Shown: positions 15,975 through 24,776, counted from the stretch's first letter. The stretch: DNA of 35,346 nt from Synergistaceae bacterium (GCA_012521675.1 JAAYLU010000104.1:1-35346), one strand, 5' to 3'. Notes: generated from the sequence alone by a model not told the origin. A program made the numbers and translations.

Positions 15975-17512
15975 ACGGCGCGAACGACGGCGTCCTGCAC
16001 CTGGACGGGCTCTCGCTGACCCTCGAGGACGTGGTGCGGGTGGCCCGTGGAGAGATGAAAGTCGAGCTTGAGGACGAAGCGGCACGAAAGGTCGAGGCCG
16101 CGTCGGCCGTGGTCAGGAGGTGGGAGAACTCCGACGAGGTCGTCTACGGCGTCACCACCGGCTTCGGCGACCTGGCCAACGTGAACATCTCTCGCAAGGA
16201 CAGGAGGCTCCTGCAGGAGAACCTGCTGAAAAGCCACGCCTGCGGTGTGGGAGCCCCATTCCCGGAGGATATCACGAGGGCCATGATGCTTCTGCGGATC
16301 AACAGCCTCATCCGCGGCTTCTCCGGAATAAGCCTGTCCACCCTGAACCAGTACGTGGCCTTCCTCAACCTCGGAATAACCCCGGTGGTGCCGTCGCAGG
16401 GCTCGGTCGGAGCAAGCGGAGACCTCTGCCCCCTGTCTCACCTTGCCCTGCCCCTGCTCGGGCACGGCAAGGTCCGATACAAAGGACGGGTGGTTACGGC
16501 AGCCAAGGCCCTGCAGTCCGCGGGGCTGCGCCCAGTGCAGCTTGGGGCCAAGGAGGGGATTGCCCTCAACAACGGCACGGCCTGCATGGGCGCGATGGGA
16601 GTGATGGCGTTGACGGCGGCAGAGGACCTGGCCAAGACCGCCGACATCGCGGCGGCCCTCTCGATAGAGGCGCTTCACGGCGTGCCTTACGCGTTTGACG
16701 AGCGAACCCACGCCCTTCGCGCCCACAGGGGACAGGGCAGGGTGGCGCAGAATATCAGGCGGCTCATCAAGGGCAGCGAGATTATCGAGAAGTACCGCCG
16801 CGGCAGGGTCCAGGACGCCTATTCGCTCAGGTGCGCGCCGCAGGTCCACGGGGCCTCGCGAGACGCGCTCGATTACGTGCGCAGTACTCTCGAGGTGGAG
16901 ATAAACTCCGTCACCGACAATCCGCTGATCTTCACCGACGTCGAGGAGGCGATCAGCGGGGGCAACTTCCACGGACAGCCTTTGGCACTTGCGATGGACT
17001 TCTTCGGCATAGCCGTGGCCGAGCTGGCGAATATCTCCGAGCGAAGGCAGGCAAGGCTGGTCGACAGCTCCCTGTCCGGCCTGCCCCCCTTCCTGGTGGA
17101 GGAGAGCGGTCTGAACAGCGGGTTCATGATCGCCCAGTACACCTCCGCCGCGCTGGTGTCGGAGAACAAGGTGCTGGCCCACCCGTCGTCGGTCGACTCC
17201 ATCCCGACCTCGGCAAACCAGGAGGACCACGTTTCCATGGGAGCGTACTCGGCGCGCAAGGCGCTCTCTATCCTGGACAATGCCCGGAAGGTGATAGCGA
17301 TCGAGCTGTTCACCGCCTCTCAGGGACTGGACTTCAGCCGGCTCCTGAAGCCGGGAGCGGGGACGGTCGCCGCACACGAATCCGTCAGGAGCGCGGTACC
17401 CTTCCTGAAGCACGACGAGTATCTGCACCCGCTCATAGAGAGGGTGGAGGCGCTGGTGCGCAGAGGCGCGGTAGTAAAGGCCGTGGAGGAGGCAATAGGT
17501 CCGTTGAACTGA
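15971..17512 (+). CDS. hutH: Histidine ammonia-lyase
   Basis: Deaminates L-histidine to urocanate and ammonia, the entry step of histidine catabolism. The protein has 513 residues, the usual length. The MIO prosthetic group forms from A148-S149-G150 in GSVGASGDLCPLSH, and the catalytic tyrosine lies in the early VYGVTTGFGDL motif. FDERTHALRAHRGQ, QDAYSLRCAPQVHGA and SVTDNPLIF are also family hallmarks. It is the last gene of the operon and is followed by a strong terminator. The operon encodes steps 1, 3 and 4 only; urocanate hydratase (step 2) is not in the window, so it must be unlinked or lie elsewhere in the genome. Confidence 0.95.
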   Translation: MNGANDGVLHLDGLSLTLEDVVRVARGEMKVELEDEAARKVEAASAVVRRWENSDEVVYGVTTGFGDLANVNISRKDRRLLQENLLKSHACGVGAPFPEDITRAMMLLRINSLIRGFSGISLSTLNQYVAFLNLGITPVVPSQGSVGASGDLCPLSHLALPLLGHGKVRYKGRVVTAAKALQSAGLRPVQLGAKEGIALNNGTACMGAMGVMALTAAEDLAKTADIAAALSIEALHGVPYAFDERTHALRAHRGQGRVAQNIRRLIKGSEIIEKYRRGRVQDAYSLRCAPQVHGASRDALDYVRSTLEVEINSVTDNPLIFTDVEEAISGGNFHGQPLALAMDFFGIAVAELANISERRQARLVDSSLSGLPPFLVEESGLNSGFMIAQYTSAALVSENKVLAHPSSVDSIPTSANQEDHVSMGAYSARKALSILDNARKVIAIELFTASQGLDFSRLLKPGAGTVAAHESVRSAVPFLKHDEYLHPLIERVEALVRRGAVVKAVEEAIGPLN

Positions 17513-17528
17513 GTTGGTGAAAAATCGG

Positions 17529-17552
17529 GGGGCCCTTTCGGGCCCCTTTTTT
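17529..17552. terminator. Bidirectional terminator between hutH and M20 gene
   Basis: A 7-bp all-GC stem (GGGGCCC at 17529-17535 with GGGCCCC at 17540-17546) has loop TTTC and is followed by six T residues on plus. On the minus strand the hairpin is followed by a shorter T-run (from the AAAA at 17521-17524 plus one more base). It can serve both hutH and the converging M20 gene. The plus-strand T-run overlaps the M20 stop codon. Confidence 0.88.
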
Positions 17553-18738
17553 ACTCCGTAAGCCGCTTCCAGGCGAAGCCCGCGAGGATAGCCGCGCCTG
17601 CGGGCATGGCGTCCTCGTCCAGGTCGAACTTGGGGTGATGGTGGGATACGTCTGTTTTTTCATCTTTTGCGGTGCCCAGGAAGAGGTAAGTTCCCGGGAC
17701 CTTGTCGAGGAAGTAGCTGTAGTCCTCCGAGCCCATGATAAGCTCGCACTCCTTCGTGTTCTCCGCGCCCAGGATCTCCTCGCACACGGCTTTCGCGGTC
17801 ATGGTCGCGTCGTGGTCGTTGATGGTCGCGGGTATGAAGCTCCTGTAGTCGAGGTCGAAGTCACAGCGCCCGGCCTCGCATAGACCGGCCACGACCCTTC
17901 GTATCGCCGCCTCGACCCTGCCCTTGACCTCGGGGTCGAAGGTGCGGACAGTGCCGTTCATGATGACAGTGTCGGGGATTATGTTGAAGGCGGAGTCCCC
18001 AGCCTTTATCACGCCTATGCTGATGACGGCGCTCTCCTTCGCGGCCACCTCCCGGCCGACTATCGACTGCAGGTTGAGCGTCAGGTTGGCGGCCACGATG
18101 GTCGGGTCTACCGTCATCTCCGGAGAGGAGCCGTGTCCACCCCTTCCCTTAATCGTGAGGTACCAGCCGTCGGCCGCCGCCATCATCGGTCCGGAGCGGT
18201 AGAAGGCCTGCCCCGTCGGGCCCTTGGACCAGACGTGCAGCGCGCCCATCGAGTCGACACCGTCCAGGGCGCCCTCCTCGACCATGACCGCCGCGCCCGA
18301 TCTCATGCCGCTCTCCTCGGCCGGCTGGAAGAAAAAGCGCACCGTGCCGGGGATCTCGTCGCGGATCTCGGACAGGACCATAGCGGCACCCAGCAGCATC
18401 GCCGCGTGAGCGTCGTGTCCGCAGGCGTGCATGACGCCCGGGTTCCGCGAGGCATAGGGGACGTCGTTCTCCTCCTGCAGCGGCAGGGCGTCTATGTCCG
18501 CCCTCAGCCCCACGCAGCCACCGGGCTTGCCGCCCTTGAGGTCCGCTACCAGGCCGCTCTCCGTCCCTCCGAAGCCTCTCTTGACTATCTCAATTCCAAG
18601 CCCTTCGAGTACCTCGGCGATCTTGTCAGTCGTCTCGACCTCCTCCCATCCGATCTCCGGGTTGCCGTGGAAATGCCTCCTCAGCTCCGTGATCTCACCT
18701 GAATGAGAGAGTGCCGATTCCTTGATTTTCTTCAGCAT
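17551..18738 (-). CDS. M20D-family amidohydrolase (aminoacylase/hippuricase-like)
   Basis: 395-residue zinc or manganese amidohydrolase that cleaves an N-acyl or peptide-like amide to a free amino acid. The family is the M20D group with hippurate hydrolase and IAA-amino-acid hydrolase. Metal ligands and catalytic residues are visible: ACGHDAH, PAEES (catalytic Glu plus metal Glu), ALHVW, the dimerisation-domain GRGGHGSSPE, and MGSEDYSYF near the end. No signal peptide is present, so it acts in the cytoplasm. The exact acyl group cannot be told from sequence. The ATG has AGGTGAG six to seven bases upstream. It is transcribed alone, divergent from panB. Confidence 0.88.
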   Translation of the reverse strand: MLKKIKESALSHSGEITELRRHFHGNPEIGWEEVETTDKIAEVLEGLGIEIVKRGFGGTESGLVADLKGGKPGGCVGLRADIDALPLQEENDVPYASRNPGVMHACGHDAHAAMLLGAAMVLSEIRDEIPGTVRFFFQPAEESGMRSGAAVMVEEGALDGVDSMGALHVWSKGPTGQAFYRSGPMMAAADGWYLTIKGRGGHGSSPEMTVDPTIVAANLTLNLQSIVGREVAAKESAVISIGVIKAGDSAFNIIPDTVIMNGTVRTFDPEVKGRVEAAIRRVVAGLCEAGRCDFDLDYRSFIPATINDHDATMTAKAVCEEILGAENTKECELIMGSEDYSYFLDKVPGTYLFLGTAKDEKTDVSHHHPKFDLDEDAMPAGAAILAGFAWKRLTE

Positions 18739-18777
18739 GAAAGCTCACCTCTTCAAAAGAATAACTACGGCAGCAGT

Positions 18778-18806
18778 ACAGTATCATCGCCTTTGCGATA
18801 TTACAA
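18778..18806 (-). promoter_or_regulatory. Promoter of M20 gene with internal inverted repeat
   Basis: Reading the minus strand, TTGTAA (-35, 18806-18801) is followed after exactly 17 bases by TACTGT (-10, 18783-18778). The spacer contains a perfect inverted repeat, ATCGC/GCGAT with a 4-base loop (18786-18799), well placed to be an operator. The -10 matches the consensus poorly, so the call is tentative. Confidence 0.4.
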
Positions 18807-18912
18807 GTGCGCGGGAGTCGTATGATCGCGCCCGTAAAAGCCCTTGTATTCGCCGTCCTTTTGGGAGAAAATAAACACGGGCGACCATCACCATGGAAAG
18901 AGGTGAAAGGAA

Positions 18913-19767
18913 ATGGCGAAGAAAAAAGGACGTCTGGATTTCGTCGAGATGAAGAGGAGCGGCGAACAGGTGACCTGGGTGACGGCCTACGATTTCCCCA
19001 TGGCGAGCTTCGCAGAGGCGGCCGGGATGGATATGATCCTCGTCGGGGACTCCCTCGGCATGATCACGCTCGGCTACCGGGACACGATACCGGTGACGAT
19101 GGACGACTGCATAAGCCACTGCCAAGCGGTCAGGAGGGGCGCGCCGAACACCTTCGTCATGGGGGACATGCCCTTCGGCTCGTACCAGGGGTCGGACGAG
19201 GAGGCCGTCGCGAGCGCGGTGCGCTTCCTCAAGGAGGCGGACATGGACTCGATCAAGCTCGAGGGAGGGGTGAGGGTCAAGTCCAGGATTCGCGCCATCG
19301 CGGACGCAGGGGTGCTCGTGTGCGGGCACATCGGGCTTACCCCGCAGAGCTCCGGCCCTCTCGGAGGCTTCAAGGCCCAGGGGCTGGACCCGGAGTCCGC
19401 TCGCTTCGTGATCGAGGACGCTCTTGCGGTGGAGGAGTCCGGCGCCTTCGCGCTGCTGGTCGAGGCCGTGCCGCCCGAGCTGACTCGCTTCCTGACGAAG
19501 AGGCTCTCCATACCGGTCTACTCGATCGGAGGAGGCGGGCCGTGCGACGGGCAGCTCCTGATAAGCGCGGACATGATAGGGCTCTTCCAGGCGTTCACTC
19601 CGAAGTTCGTCAAGGTTTACGCCAACGTGGGCGAGACCATAACGAACGCCTTCAAGGAGTACGTCGACGACGTGCGCGCCGGTAGGTTCCCCGGAGACGA
19701 GCACTGCTACCACGTCCGCAAGGGCATGGAGGAGGAGTACGCCGCGATGCTGAGGGAGTACGAGTAG
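18913..19767 (+). CDS. panB: 3-methyl-2-oxobutanoate hydroxymethyltransferase (PanB-like)
   Basis: Adds a hydroxymethyl group from 5,10-methylene-THF to 2-oxoisovalerate to give ketopantoate, the first committed step to pantothenate and CoA. The 284-residue protein keeps the family's metal and catalytic residues: D46 (VGDSLGM), D85 (GDMPFGS), E117 (KLEGG) and E184 (VEAVPPEL); GHIGLTPQS and PCDGQ are also conserved. The usual IGAGP loop reads IGGGGP. It is about 20 residues longer than typical PanB. No panC, panD or panE lies nearby, so this might be a paralogue with a catabolic role; its active site argues for the standard reaction. SD AGAGGTG lies about nine bases before ATG. A weak -35-like TTGTAT (18844) lies upstream. 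Confidence 0.85.
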   Translation: MAKKKGRLDFVEMKRSGEQVTWVTAYDFPMASFAEAAGMDMILVGDSLGMITLGYRDTIPVTMDDCISHCQAVRRGAPNTFVMGDMPFGSYQGSDEEAVASAVRFLKEADMDSIKLEGGVRVKSRIRAIADAGVLVCGHIGLTPQSSGPLGGFKAQGLDPESARFVIEDALAVEESGAFALLVEAVPPELTRFLTKRLSIPVYSIGGGGPCDGQLLISADMIGLFQAFTPKFVKVYANVGETITNAFKEYVDDVRAGRFPGDEHCYHVRKGMEEEYAAMLREYE

Positions 19768-19844
19768 CGTCGGGCTTGCTTTAGTCCCGCTTTGACCTTA
19801 ACATCGTTCATTACGGCCATCAAGGAAAAATGGAGGGGAATGTG

Positions 19845-20753
19845 TTGAAAAAGTCTTTGCGTGCTGTATTTGCGGTTCTCTTCGTCCTGTCTCTGCTCTC
19901 CGGCGCGGCACTGGCGAGTTCGGCCCTGGTGTTCCAGACGGACTTCGGCCTCAAGGACGGCGCTGTGTCGGCCATGAAGGGTGTCGCGTTCGGCGTGGAC
20001 CCGGGCCTTCCCATGTTCGACCTCACCCACGAGATCCCGGCCTACTCGATCTGGGACGGCGCCTACAGGCTTCATCAGACGATGGAGTATTGGCCCTCGG
20101 GCACTGTGTTCGTCTCGGTCATAGACCCCGGGGTCGGCACGGAGCGCGGTTCCATAGTCGCCCTGACGAAGGACGGCAGGTACGTGGTGACGCCGGACAA
20201 CGGAACGCTCACCTTCATAGCCGAGACGGTCGGCTTCGAGGCGGTCAGGATGATCGACGACGCCAGGCACAGATTGGCGGGCTCGGAGGAATCCTACACC
20301 TTCTTCGGTCGTGATCTTTACGCCTACACGGGCGCCAAGCTGGCATCGGGCGCGATGGCCTTCGAAGAGGTCGGGCCGCTTCTCAAGGGAGACGTGCTTC
20401 TAATCCCCTACAGAAGGGCAGAGTTGACGGACGGGGCGCTTCACGGGAACATCCCGGTGCTTGACGTGCAGTACGGCAATATTTGGAGCAACATACCTAA
20501 GGGATTATTCGACGAGCTGGCACCGGAGATAGGAGACAGGTTCGACGTTGCGATCTTCAGGGAGGGCGAGAAGGTCTACGGCGGGGTCATTCCCTACGTG
20601 AACACGTTCGGCGACGTCCCGGACGGAGAGCCGCTTCTCTACTTCAACAGCCTGATGAACCTGTCGCTTGCGCTTAACATGGACAGCTTCGCCGGTGTCC
20701 ACGGGATAGAGTCGGGGGCGGAGTGGTCCATCTCGGCGAGCCCGGCCAAGTAG
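19845..20753 (+). CDS. Exported SAM hydrolase/adenosyltransferase (DUF62)
   Basis: Member of the DUF62 family (PF01887/PF20257), which uses water or halide to split S-adenosylmethionine; most bacterial members give adenosine and methionine. The N-terminal domain shows FQTDFGLKDGAVSAMKGV, IDPGVGT and VTPDNGTLTF; GRDLYAY and a C-terminal beta domain follow. TTG at 19845 is preferred over ATG at 19830 because GGAGGGG lies six bases before it and gives a clean signal peptide: KK, a hydrophobic core, then ALA cleavage at about residue 24. Export is unusual, since SAM is a cytoplasmic metabolite. An alternative substrate in the envelope, or scavenging of external SAM, is possible. It sits between panB (77-base gap) and an amidohydrolase (30-base gap). 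Confidence 0.82.
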   Translation: MKKSLRAVFAVLFVLSLLSGAALASSALVFQTDFGLKDGAVSAMKGVAFGVDPGLPMFDLTHEIPAYSIWDGAYRLHQTMEYWPSGTVFVSVIDPGVGTERGSIVALTKDGRYVVTPDNGTLTFIAETVGFEAVRMIDDARHRLAGSEESYTFFGRDLYAYTGAKLASGAMAFEEVGPLLKGDVLLIPYRRAELTDGALHGNIPVLDVQYGNIWSNIPKGLFDELAPEIGDRFDVAIFREGEKVYGGVIPYVNTFGDVPDGEPLLYFNSLMNLSLALNMDSFAGVHGIESGAEWSISASPAK

Positions 20754-20783
20754 TCGGGCGGGCCGGCTGACCATGGAGGCATC

Positions 20784-22391
20784 TTGAGAAAGACGGTTCT
20801 GTACAACGGCAAAATAGCCACCCCTGCCGGCTTCGTGGAGGGGATGGTTGCGGATGGGCAGCGAATAGCCTTTCTCGGTGGCTCAGAGGAGGCCCTCGCC
20901 GCCCTTGACGTTCATGAGAGGGTGGATCTTGGGGGAAGACTTGTCCTGCCGGGCTTCATCGACGGGCACATGCACTTCCTGTCGTACGCCCTCTCGCTTG
21001 AGCGGGCGGACTTCAACGGCTGCCGGTCCATAGAGGAGCTGAGATCGAGGCTCAAGAGGTTCATCGACGAGAGCCGTCCTATGCCGGGGGAGTGGATAGC
21101 GGGGCGCGGCTGGAATCACGAGATCCTCTCGGACGGCCGCATGCCGATGAAGGAGGACCTCGACGACATCTCGCCGAGAAATCCCACGGTCCTGCTCAGG
21201 GTCTGCGATCATATCGCGGTCCTGAACAGCTGCGCCCTCTCCGCCCTCGGGCTCCACGGCGACAGTCGCTTCCAGGGCGGAATGGCGGATGTCGACGAGC
21301 AAGGGGGGCTGACCGGGATAGTTCGCGAGTCGGTCGTTGGGCATGTCATTCGCAGCCTTCCGGTGCCCGGGACGACGGAGCTTCGCAGGATGAGCCTGCG
21401 AGCGGCGGGCGACCTCGTGAGAAAGGGTCTCACGTCCGTGCTCTCCGATGACCTCGGCTCGCTTGGCGGGAATTTGACCGTCCTGATGGACCTGTTCCTG
21501 TCGCTCGACGAGGAGGGCATAATGCCGGTCAGGATCACGGAGAAGCTCCTGCTTCCCGACCGGTTGGCCCTCGATGGCTTTCTGTCCACGGGATGGAGGA
21601 CCGGGGACGGGGTCCCCTTCTTTCACATAGGGCCGCTTAAGATACTTTCGGATGGCTCCCTTGGCGCAAGGACCGCGCTGCTCCGGGAGGAGTACTCGGA
21701 CGCGCCGGGCGTTAACGGCGTGGCCGTGCACGACAGGGATGAGCTCGACGACCTGGTCTGGACGGCTCATCACGCGGGTATGCAGGTTGCGGCCCACGCG
21801 ATAGGGGACGGGGCGCTGGACATGTGCCTCGATGCCATTGAGAGAGCGCTCTCCTCGAGTCCTCGCGACTCGCGCCACTACATAATCCACTGCCAGACGG
21901 GGAGCCCCGACCAGTACGGACGGATGGCCAGGCTCGGGGTCGGGGCCGCGATTCAACCGCCGTTCGTGCCGTCCGACCGGGAGATGGCGCTGAAGAGGCT
22001 GGGAGAGGAGAGGGCGCTGTCGGGCTACGCCTGGAGCACCCTGAAGGAGCTGGGCATCTTTTTGTCCGGGGGATCCGATGCACCCGTCGAGAGCTTCGAT
22101 CCACTGTGGGGGATATACACCGCCGTTACCCGCGCGGACGGGGAAGGCTCGCCTCCGGGGGGTTGGAACCCCTCCCAGAGGTTCTCCGTGGCGGAGGCGA
22201 TCGACCTGTACACCCGCGGGGGCGCTTACGCCTCGTTCGACGAGCATCGCAAGGGCTCTCTGCGGGTCGGGATGCTGGCCGACTCTGTGGTTCTCGACAG
22301 GGACATACTCTCGGGCCCGGAGGAGGAGATCAAGGACGCCAAGGTCGTACTGACCATGACTGGAGGACGAATAGTCCATCGAGCCCTGTAG
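20784..22391 (+). CDS. YtcJ-like amidohydrolase (Amidohydro_3)
   Basis: 535-residue metal-dependent hydrolase of the amidohydrolase superfamily, YtcJ group. Signatures: the metal pair GHMHF (H62, H64), a long insertion with GEWIAGRGWNHE, GPLKILSDGSLGARTALL, HAIGDGALDMCLDAIE, HCQTGSPDQ, and the terminal metal Asp in GGSDAPVESFDPLWGIYTAV. Characterised relatives act on N-acyl, formamide or cyclic amide bonds, but the substrate of this one cannot be inferred. No signal peptide is seen. The TTG start has GGAGG four bases upstream. It is probably cotranscribed with the exported SAM hydrolase. Confidence 0.85.
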   Translation: MRKTVLYNGKIATPAGFVEGMVADGQRIAFLGGSEEALAALDVHERVDLGGRLVLPGFIDGHMHFLSYALSLERADFNGCRSIEELRSRLKRFIDESRPMPGEWIAGRGWNHEILSDGRMPMKEDLDDISPRNPTVLLRVCDHIAVLNSCALSALGLHGDSRFQGGMADVDEQGGLTGIVRESVVGHVIRSLPVPGTTELRRMSLRAAGDLVRKGLTSVLSDDLGSLGGNLTVLMDLFLSLDEEGIMPVRITEKLLLPDRLALDGFLSTGWRTGDGVPFFHIGPLKILSDGSLGARTALLREEYSDAPGVNGVAVHDRDELDDLVWTAHHAGMQVAAHAIGDGALDMCLDAIERALSSSPRDSRHYIIHCQTGSPDQYGRMARLGVGAAIQPPFVPSDREMALKRLGEERALSGYAWSTLKELGIFLSGGSDAPVESFDPLWGIYTAVTRADGEGSPPGGWNPSQRFSVAEAIDLYTRGGAYASFDEHRKGSLRVGMLADSVVLDRDILSGPEEEIKDAKVVLTMTGGRIVHRAL

Positions 22392-22430
22392 GGAAGGATC
22401 TTCCCGGGGCTTGAAAAGCGGCCGGACGTC

Positions 22431-22476
22431 GCTCCGAGACTTAAGACGAACGGCGGATCGCGCGAAGCGTCGGAGC
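22431..22476 (+). other. Inverted repeat in leader of FAD oxidoreductase
   Basis: In the 114-base gap before the oxidoreductase, GCTCCGA (22431-22437) pairs with TCGGAGC (22470-22476), and inner GC-rich bases could extend the structure. No T-run follows, so it is not a standard terminator. It ends 16 bases before the ribosome site. It may be an mRNA structure or a protein site. A separate small hairpin, GGGAAG/CTTCCC, lies at 22391-22405. Confidence 0.35.
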
Positions 22477-22505
22477 AAACATCATATTGATCGGGGAGAG
22501 TCTTT

Positions 22506-24752
22506 ATGAGATTGAAAAAAAGCCTGTGTCCACGACTATTTTCCTCCGGGTTCAGTCCGGGACGGCCTGCGGCTATCCTTGTCACGGCGGTCATGTTCGC
22601 GGTGATGTGCTGCACGCCGCTTTTCGCGGAGCGAGAACGACTGGAGTACGACGTCATCGTGATAGGCGGCGGTGCCGGGGGAACAAGCGCCGCTATCTCG
22701 GCTGCGAGGCTCGGGGCCAGGGTGGGACTGTTCGAGGAGACTGACTGGCTGGGAGGGCAGATGACCGCCGGAGGGGTTTCCACGATGGACGACCTGAGCG
22801 GGAACAGGACGGGCATCTACGGCGAGTTCGTCGAGAACGTGACCTACCACTACTTCAAGAAGGAGAAGTCCATCTCCACCTGCTACTGGGACGGCAATAC
22901 CGTGGCCTTCGAGCCTGCGGCGGGCAGAGGCGTTCTTCTCTCGATGATAGAGCGGACCAACGCCCGAGCGGCGGCCCACGAAGGAGGCGGCATTCTGGAG
23001 GTCCACTACGGGGCGGGGCCTGCGTCGGTGCTCCGCCAGGGGAATGTGGTCCGGGGCGCTGCTTTCATCATCGACGACGAGAGGGTGGAGGCATCGGGGA
23101 AGGTCCTGATCGACGCGACCGAGTACGGTGACATCCTCCCGATGGGCAAGGTCCGCTACAGGGCGGGGAACTCTCTGAGCCCCGTCATCGACCCGCGCTC
23201 GCGGATTCAGGACATTACGTGGGTCGCGGTCATGAAGAAGTACCCCGGAGGAGTTCCACAGAACCTGAGGATGAGGACGCCTCCGCCTGGCTATTCCAAG
23301 TACGTGGACTCATTCAGAAAGATCGTCGCCAAGGGAGGCAACTCCTTCCGTGACTACCCGCTCAAGATGCCGGTGGACTTTGTCACCCACAACGCCTACA
23401 GAGGGCTGCCCGACTCGTCTAACCCGTTCGACTACACGGCGGCTACCCCTGAGGGCTGGGAGAAGATCACCAAGACCGGGATCAACTGGGCAAACGACTA
23501 CCCGGGCGAGGAGCTTTGGGAGGGAAAGGGCGGCCTCCCGGTCGCATACCTGCAGGACGAGGCCCTCAGGCGGACCATCAACGCCAGGGCCCTGCTTAAG
23601 ACGCTCAACTTCATATACTACGTTCAGCACGAGCTCGGCGAACCTTGGTCGGTCTCGGACGACGATTTCTACTCCGAGAGGCCGGTGGTCCAGACTCTAG
23701 GCATAGTCCCGGACGAGTACGCGGAGATAGTCAGGCGCTTCCCTCCGATCCCCTACGTTCGCGAGAGCAGGCGCATAGTCGGGATTGACACCCCCACCTC
23801 GGCCACGGTGCGACGCAACTCCGAGAGCTACCGGGACGGCAGGCCCGGCCACGAGATACCGGACTCAATGGCGATAGGCGGGTACATACTGGACCTCCAT
23901 GCCGGGGACAGGGACGAGGACCTGGAGGTCGAGTTCGGCGAGACGTCCGCCTCGGTCCGCACGCACATGCCCATGGGTCCCTTCCAGGTGCCCTTCGGCA
24001 GCTTCATCCCAGAGGAGGTGGACGGTATCGTGGCGGCGGAGAAGAACCTCTCCATGTCGCGCCTCGTGAGCGGTGCGCTGCGCTTGCAGCCCATATGCAT
24101 GCTGACCGGGCAGGCCGCCGGGACGATAGCCGCCATGGCCGCCAAGTACGACAAGCAGCCGAGGGAGCTTGACCCGCGGCTTGTGCAGATGCACCTGTTG
24201 GAGGCAGGCAGCGCCCTCTCCCTGTGCGAGTATCACGACGTGCCCAGGAACCACCTCTTCTGGCCGGGTGTGCAGATGTCGAACCTGTATGGCTGGTTTC
24301 AGCCGCTGGAGCTCCCCTCCTCCCCGTCGGCCAAGATCGACGATCTCTACAACAACAAGGTCGTAATCGCCCGCCTGTTCGGCCTGGACAAGGGCGTCTT
24401 CGGAGTTGACATGCCGGTGACCAGGCGCGAGACGGACGAGCTTCTTTACAAGGCCTTCGGCGAGGACATGGCCGTGGCCATCCTCTCGCTTCCCGAGTTG
24501 AACATCTCCTCGCACATCTCGAGGGGTGACTTCGCTGACGCCCTCGCCAGGATCCTCGGGTACAGGGCGTCCCCTTTAGGTTCGCCTTCCGAGGACGGGC
24601 TCCCCGCAACAGTTCGGTACCTGGTTGAAAAGGGCGTCATGGACAGGGTTATGGCCGCCGGCGATTTCATGCCGGGCGTCCCGTTGACCCGTGGCATGGC
24701 AGCAGATATGACGATGAGGGCTGTGTCGCTGCCCAAAGAAGTCGGGAGGTAG
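22506..24752 (+). CDS. Exported FAD-dependent oxidoreductase
   Basis: 748-residue flavoprotein of the FAD_oxidored group (PF12831). The dinucleotide-binding motif VIGGGAGGTSAA (GxGxxG from 54) is followed by a FEETDWLGGQMTAGG stretch typical of the family, and the FAD domain returns near GIVAAEKNLSMS and QPICMLTGQAAGTIAAM. An N-terminal hydrophobic segment (about 22-41, ending CTPLFA) looks like a signal peptide, so the enzyme acts outside the cytoplasm, perhaps via Tat or after cofactor loading; no clear twin-arginine motif is present. The C-terminal 150 residues (RGDFADALARILGY, then VRYLVEKGVMDR) resemble S-layer-homology-type repeats, suggesting cell-wall attachment. The substrate is unknown. 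ATG has GGGGAGAG five bases upstream. Confidence 0.8.
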   Translation: MRLKKSLCPRLFSSGFSPGRPAAILVTAVMFAVMCCTPLFAERERLEYDVIVIGGGAGGTSAAISAARLGARVGLFEETDWLGGQMTAGGVSTMDDLSGNRTGIYGEFVENVTYHYFKKEKSISTCYWDGNTVAFEPAAGRGVLLSMIERTNARAAAHEGGGILEVHYGAGPASVLRQGNVVRGAAFIIDDERVEASGKVLIDATEYGDILPMGKVRYRAGNSLSPVIDPRSRIQDITWVAVMKKYPGGVPQNLRMRTPPPGYSKYVDSFRKIVAKGGNSFRDYPLKMPVDFVTHNAYRGLPDSSNPFDYTAATPEGWEKITKTGINWANDYPGEELWEGKGGLPVAYLQDEALRRTINARALLKTLNFIYYVQHELGEPWSVSDDDFYSERPVVQTLGIVPDEYAEIVRRFPPIPYVRESRRIVGIDTPTSATVRRNSESYRDGRPGHEIPDSMAIGGYILDLHAGDRDEDLEVEFGETSASVRTHMPMGPFQVPFGSFIPEEVDGIVAAEKNLSMSRLVSGALRLQPICMLTGQAAGTIAAMAAKYDKQPRELDPRLVQMHLLEAGSALSLCEYHDVPRNHLFWPGVQMSNLYGWFQPLELPSSPSAKIDDLYNNKVVIARLFGLDKGVFGVDMPVTRRETDELLYKAFGEDMAVAILSLPELNISSHISRGDFADALARILGYRASPLGSPSEDGLPATVRYLVEKGVMDRVMAAGDFMPGVPLTRGMAADMTMRAVSLPKEVGR

Positions 24753-24776
24753 CCGATAAACCGGTGTGTATTACGG

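Noticed and set aside
15947-17428. 493-codon minus-strand frame opposite hutH
   Set aside because: Shadow of hutH; no domain and no ribosome site.
22506-22640. Lipoprotein signal (VMCC) in the FAD oxidoreductase
   Set aside because: The residues before the Cys do not fit a lipobox; a signal-peptidase I site at LFA is more likely.
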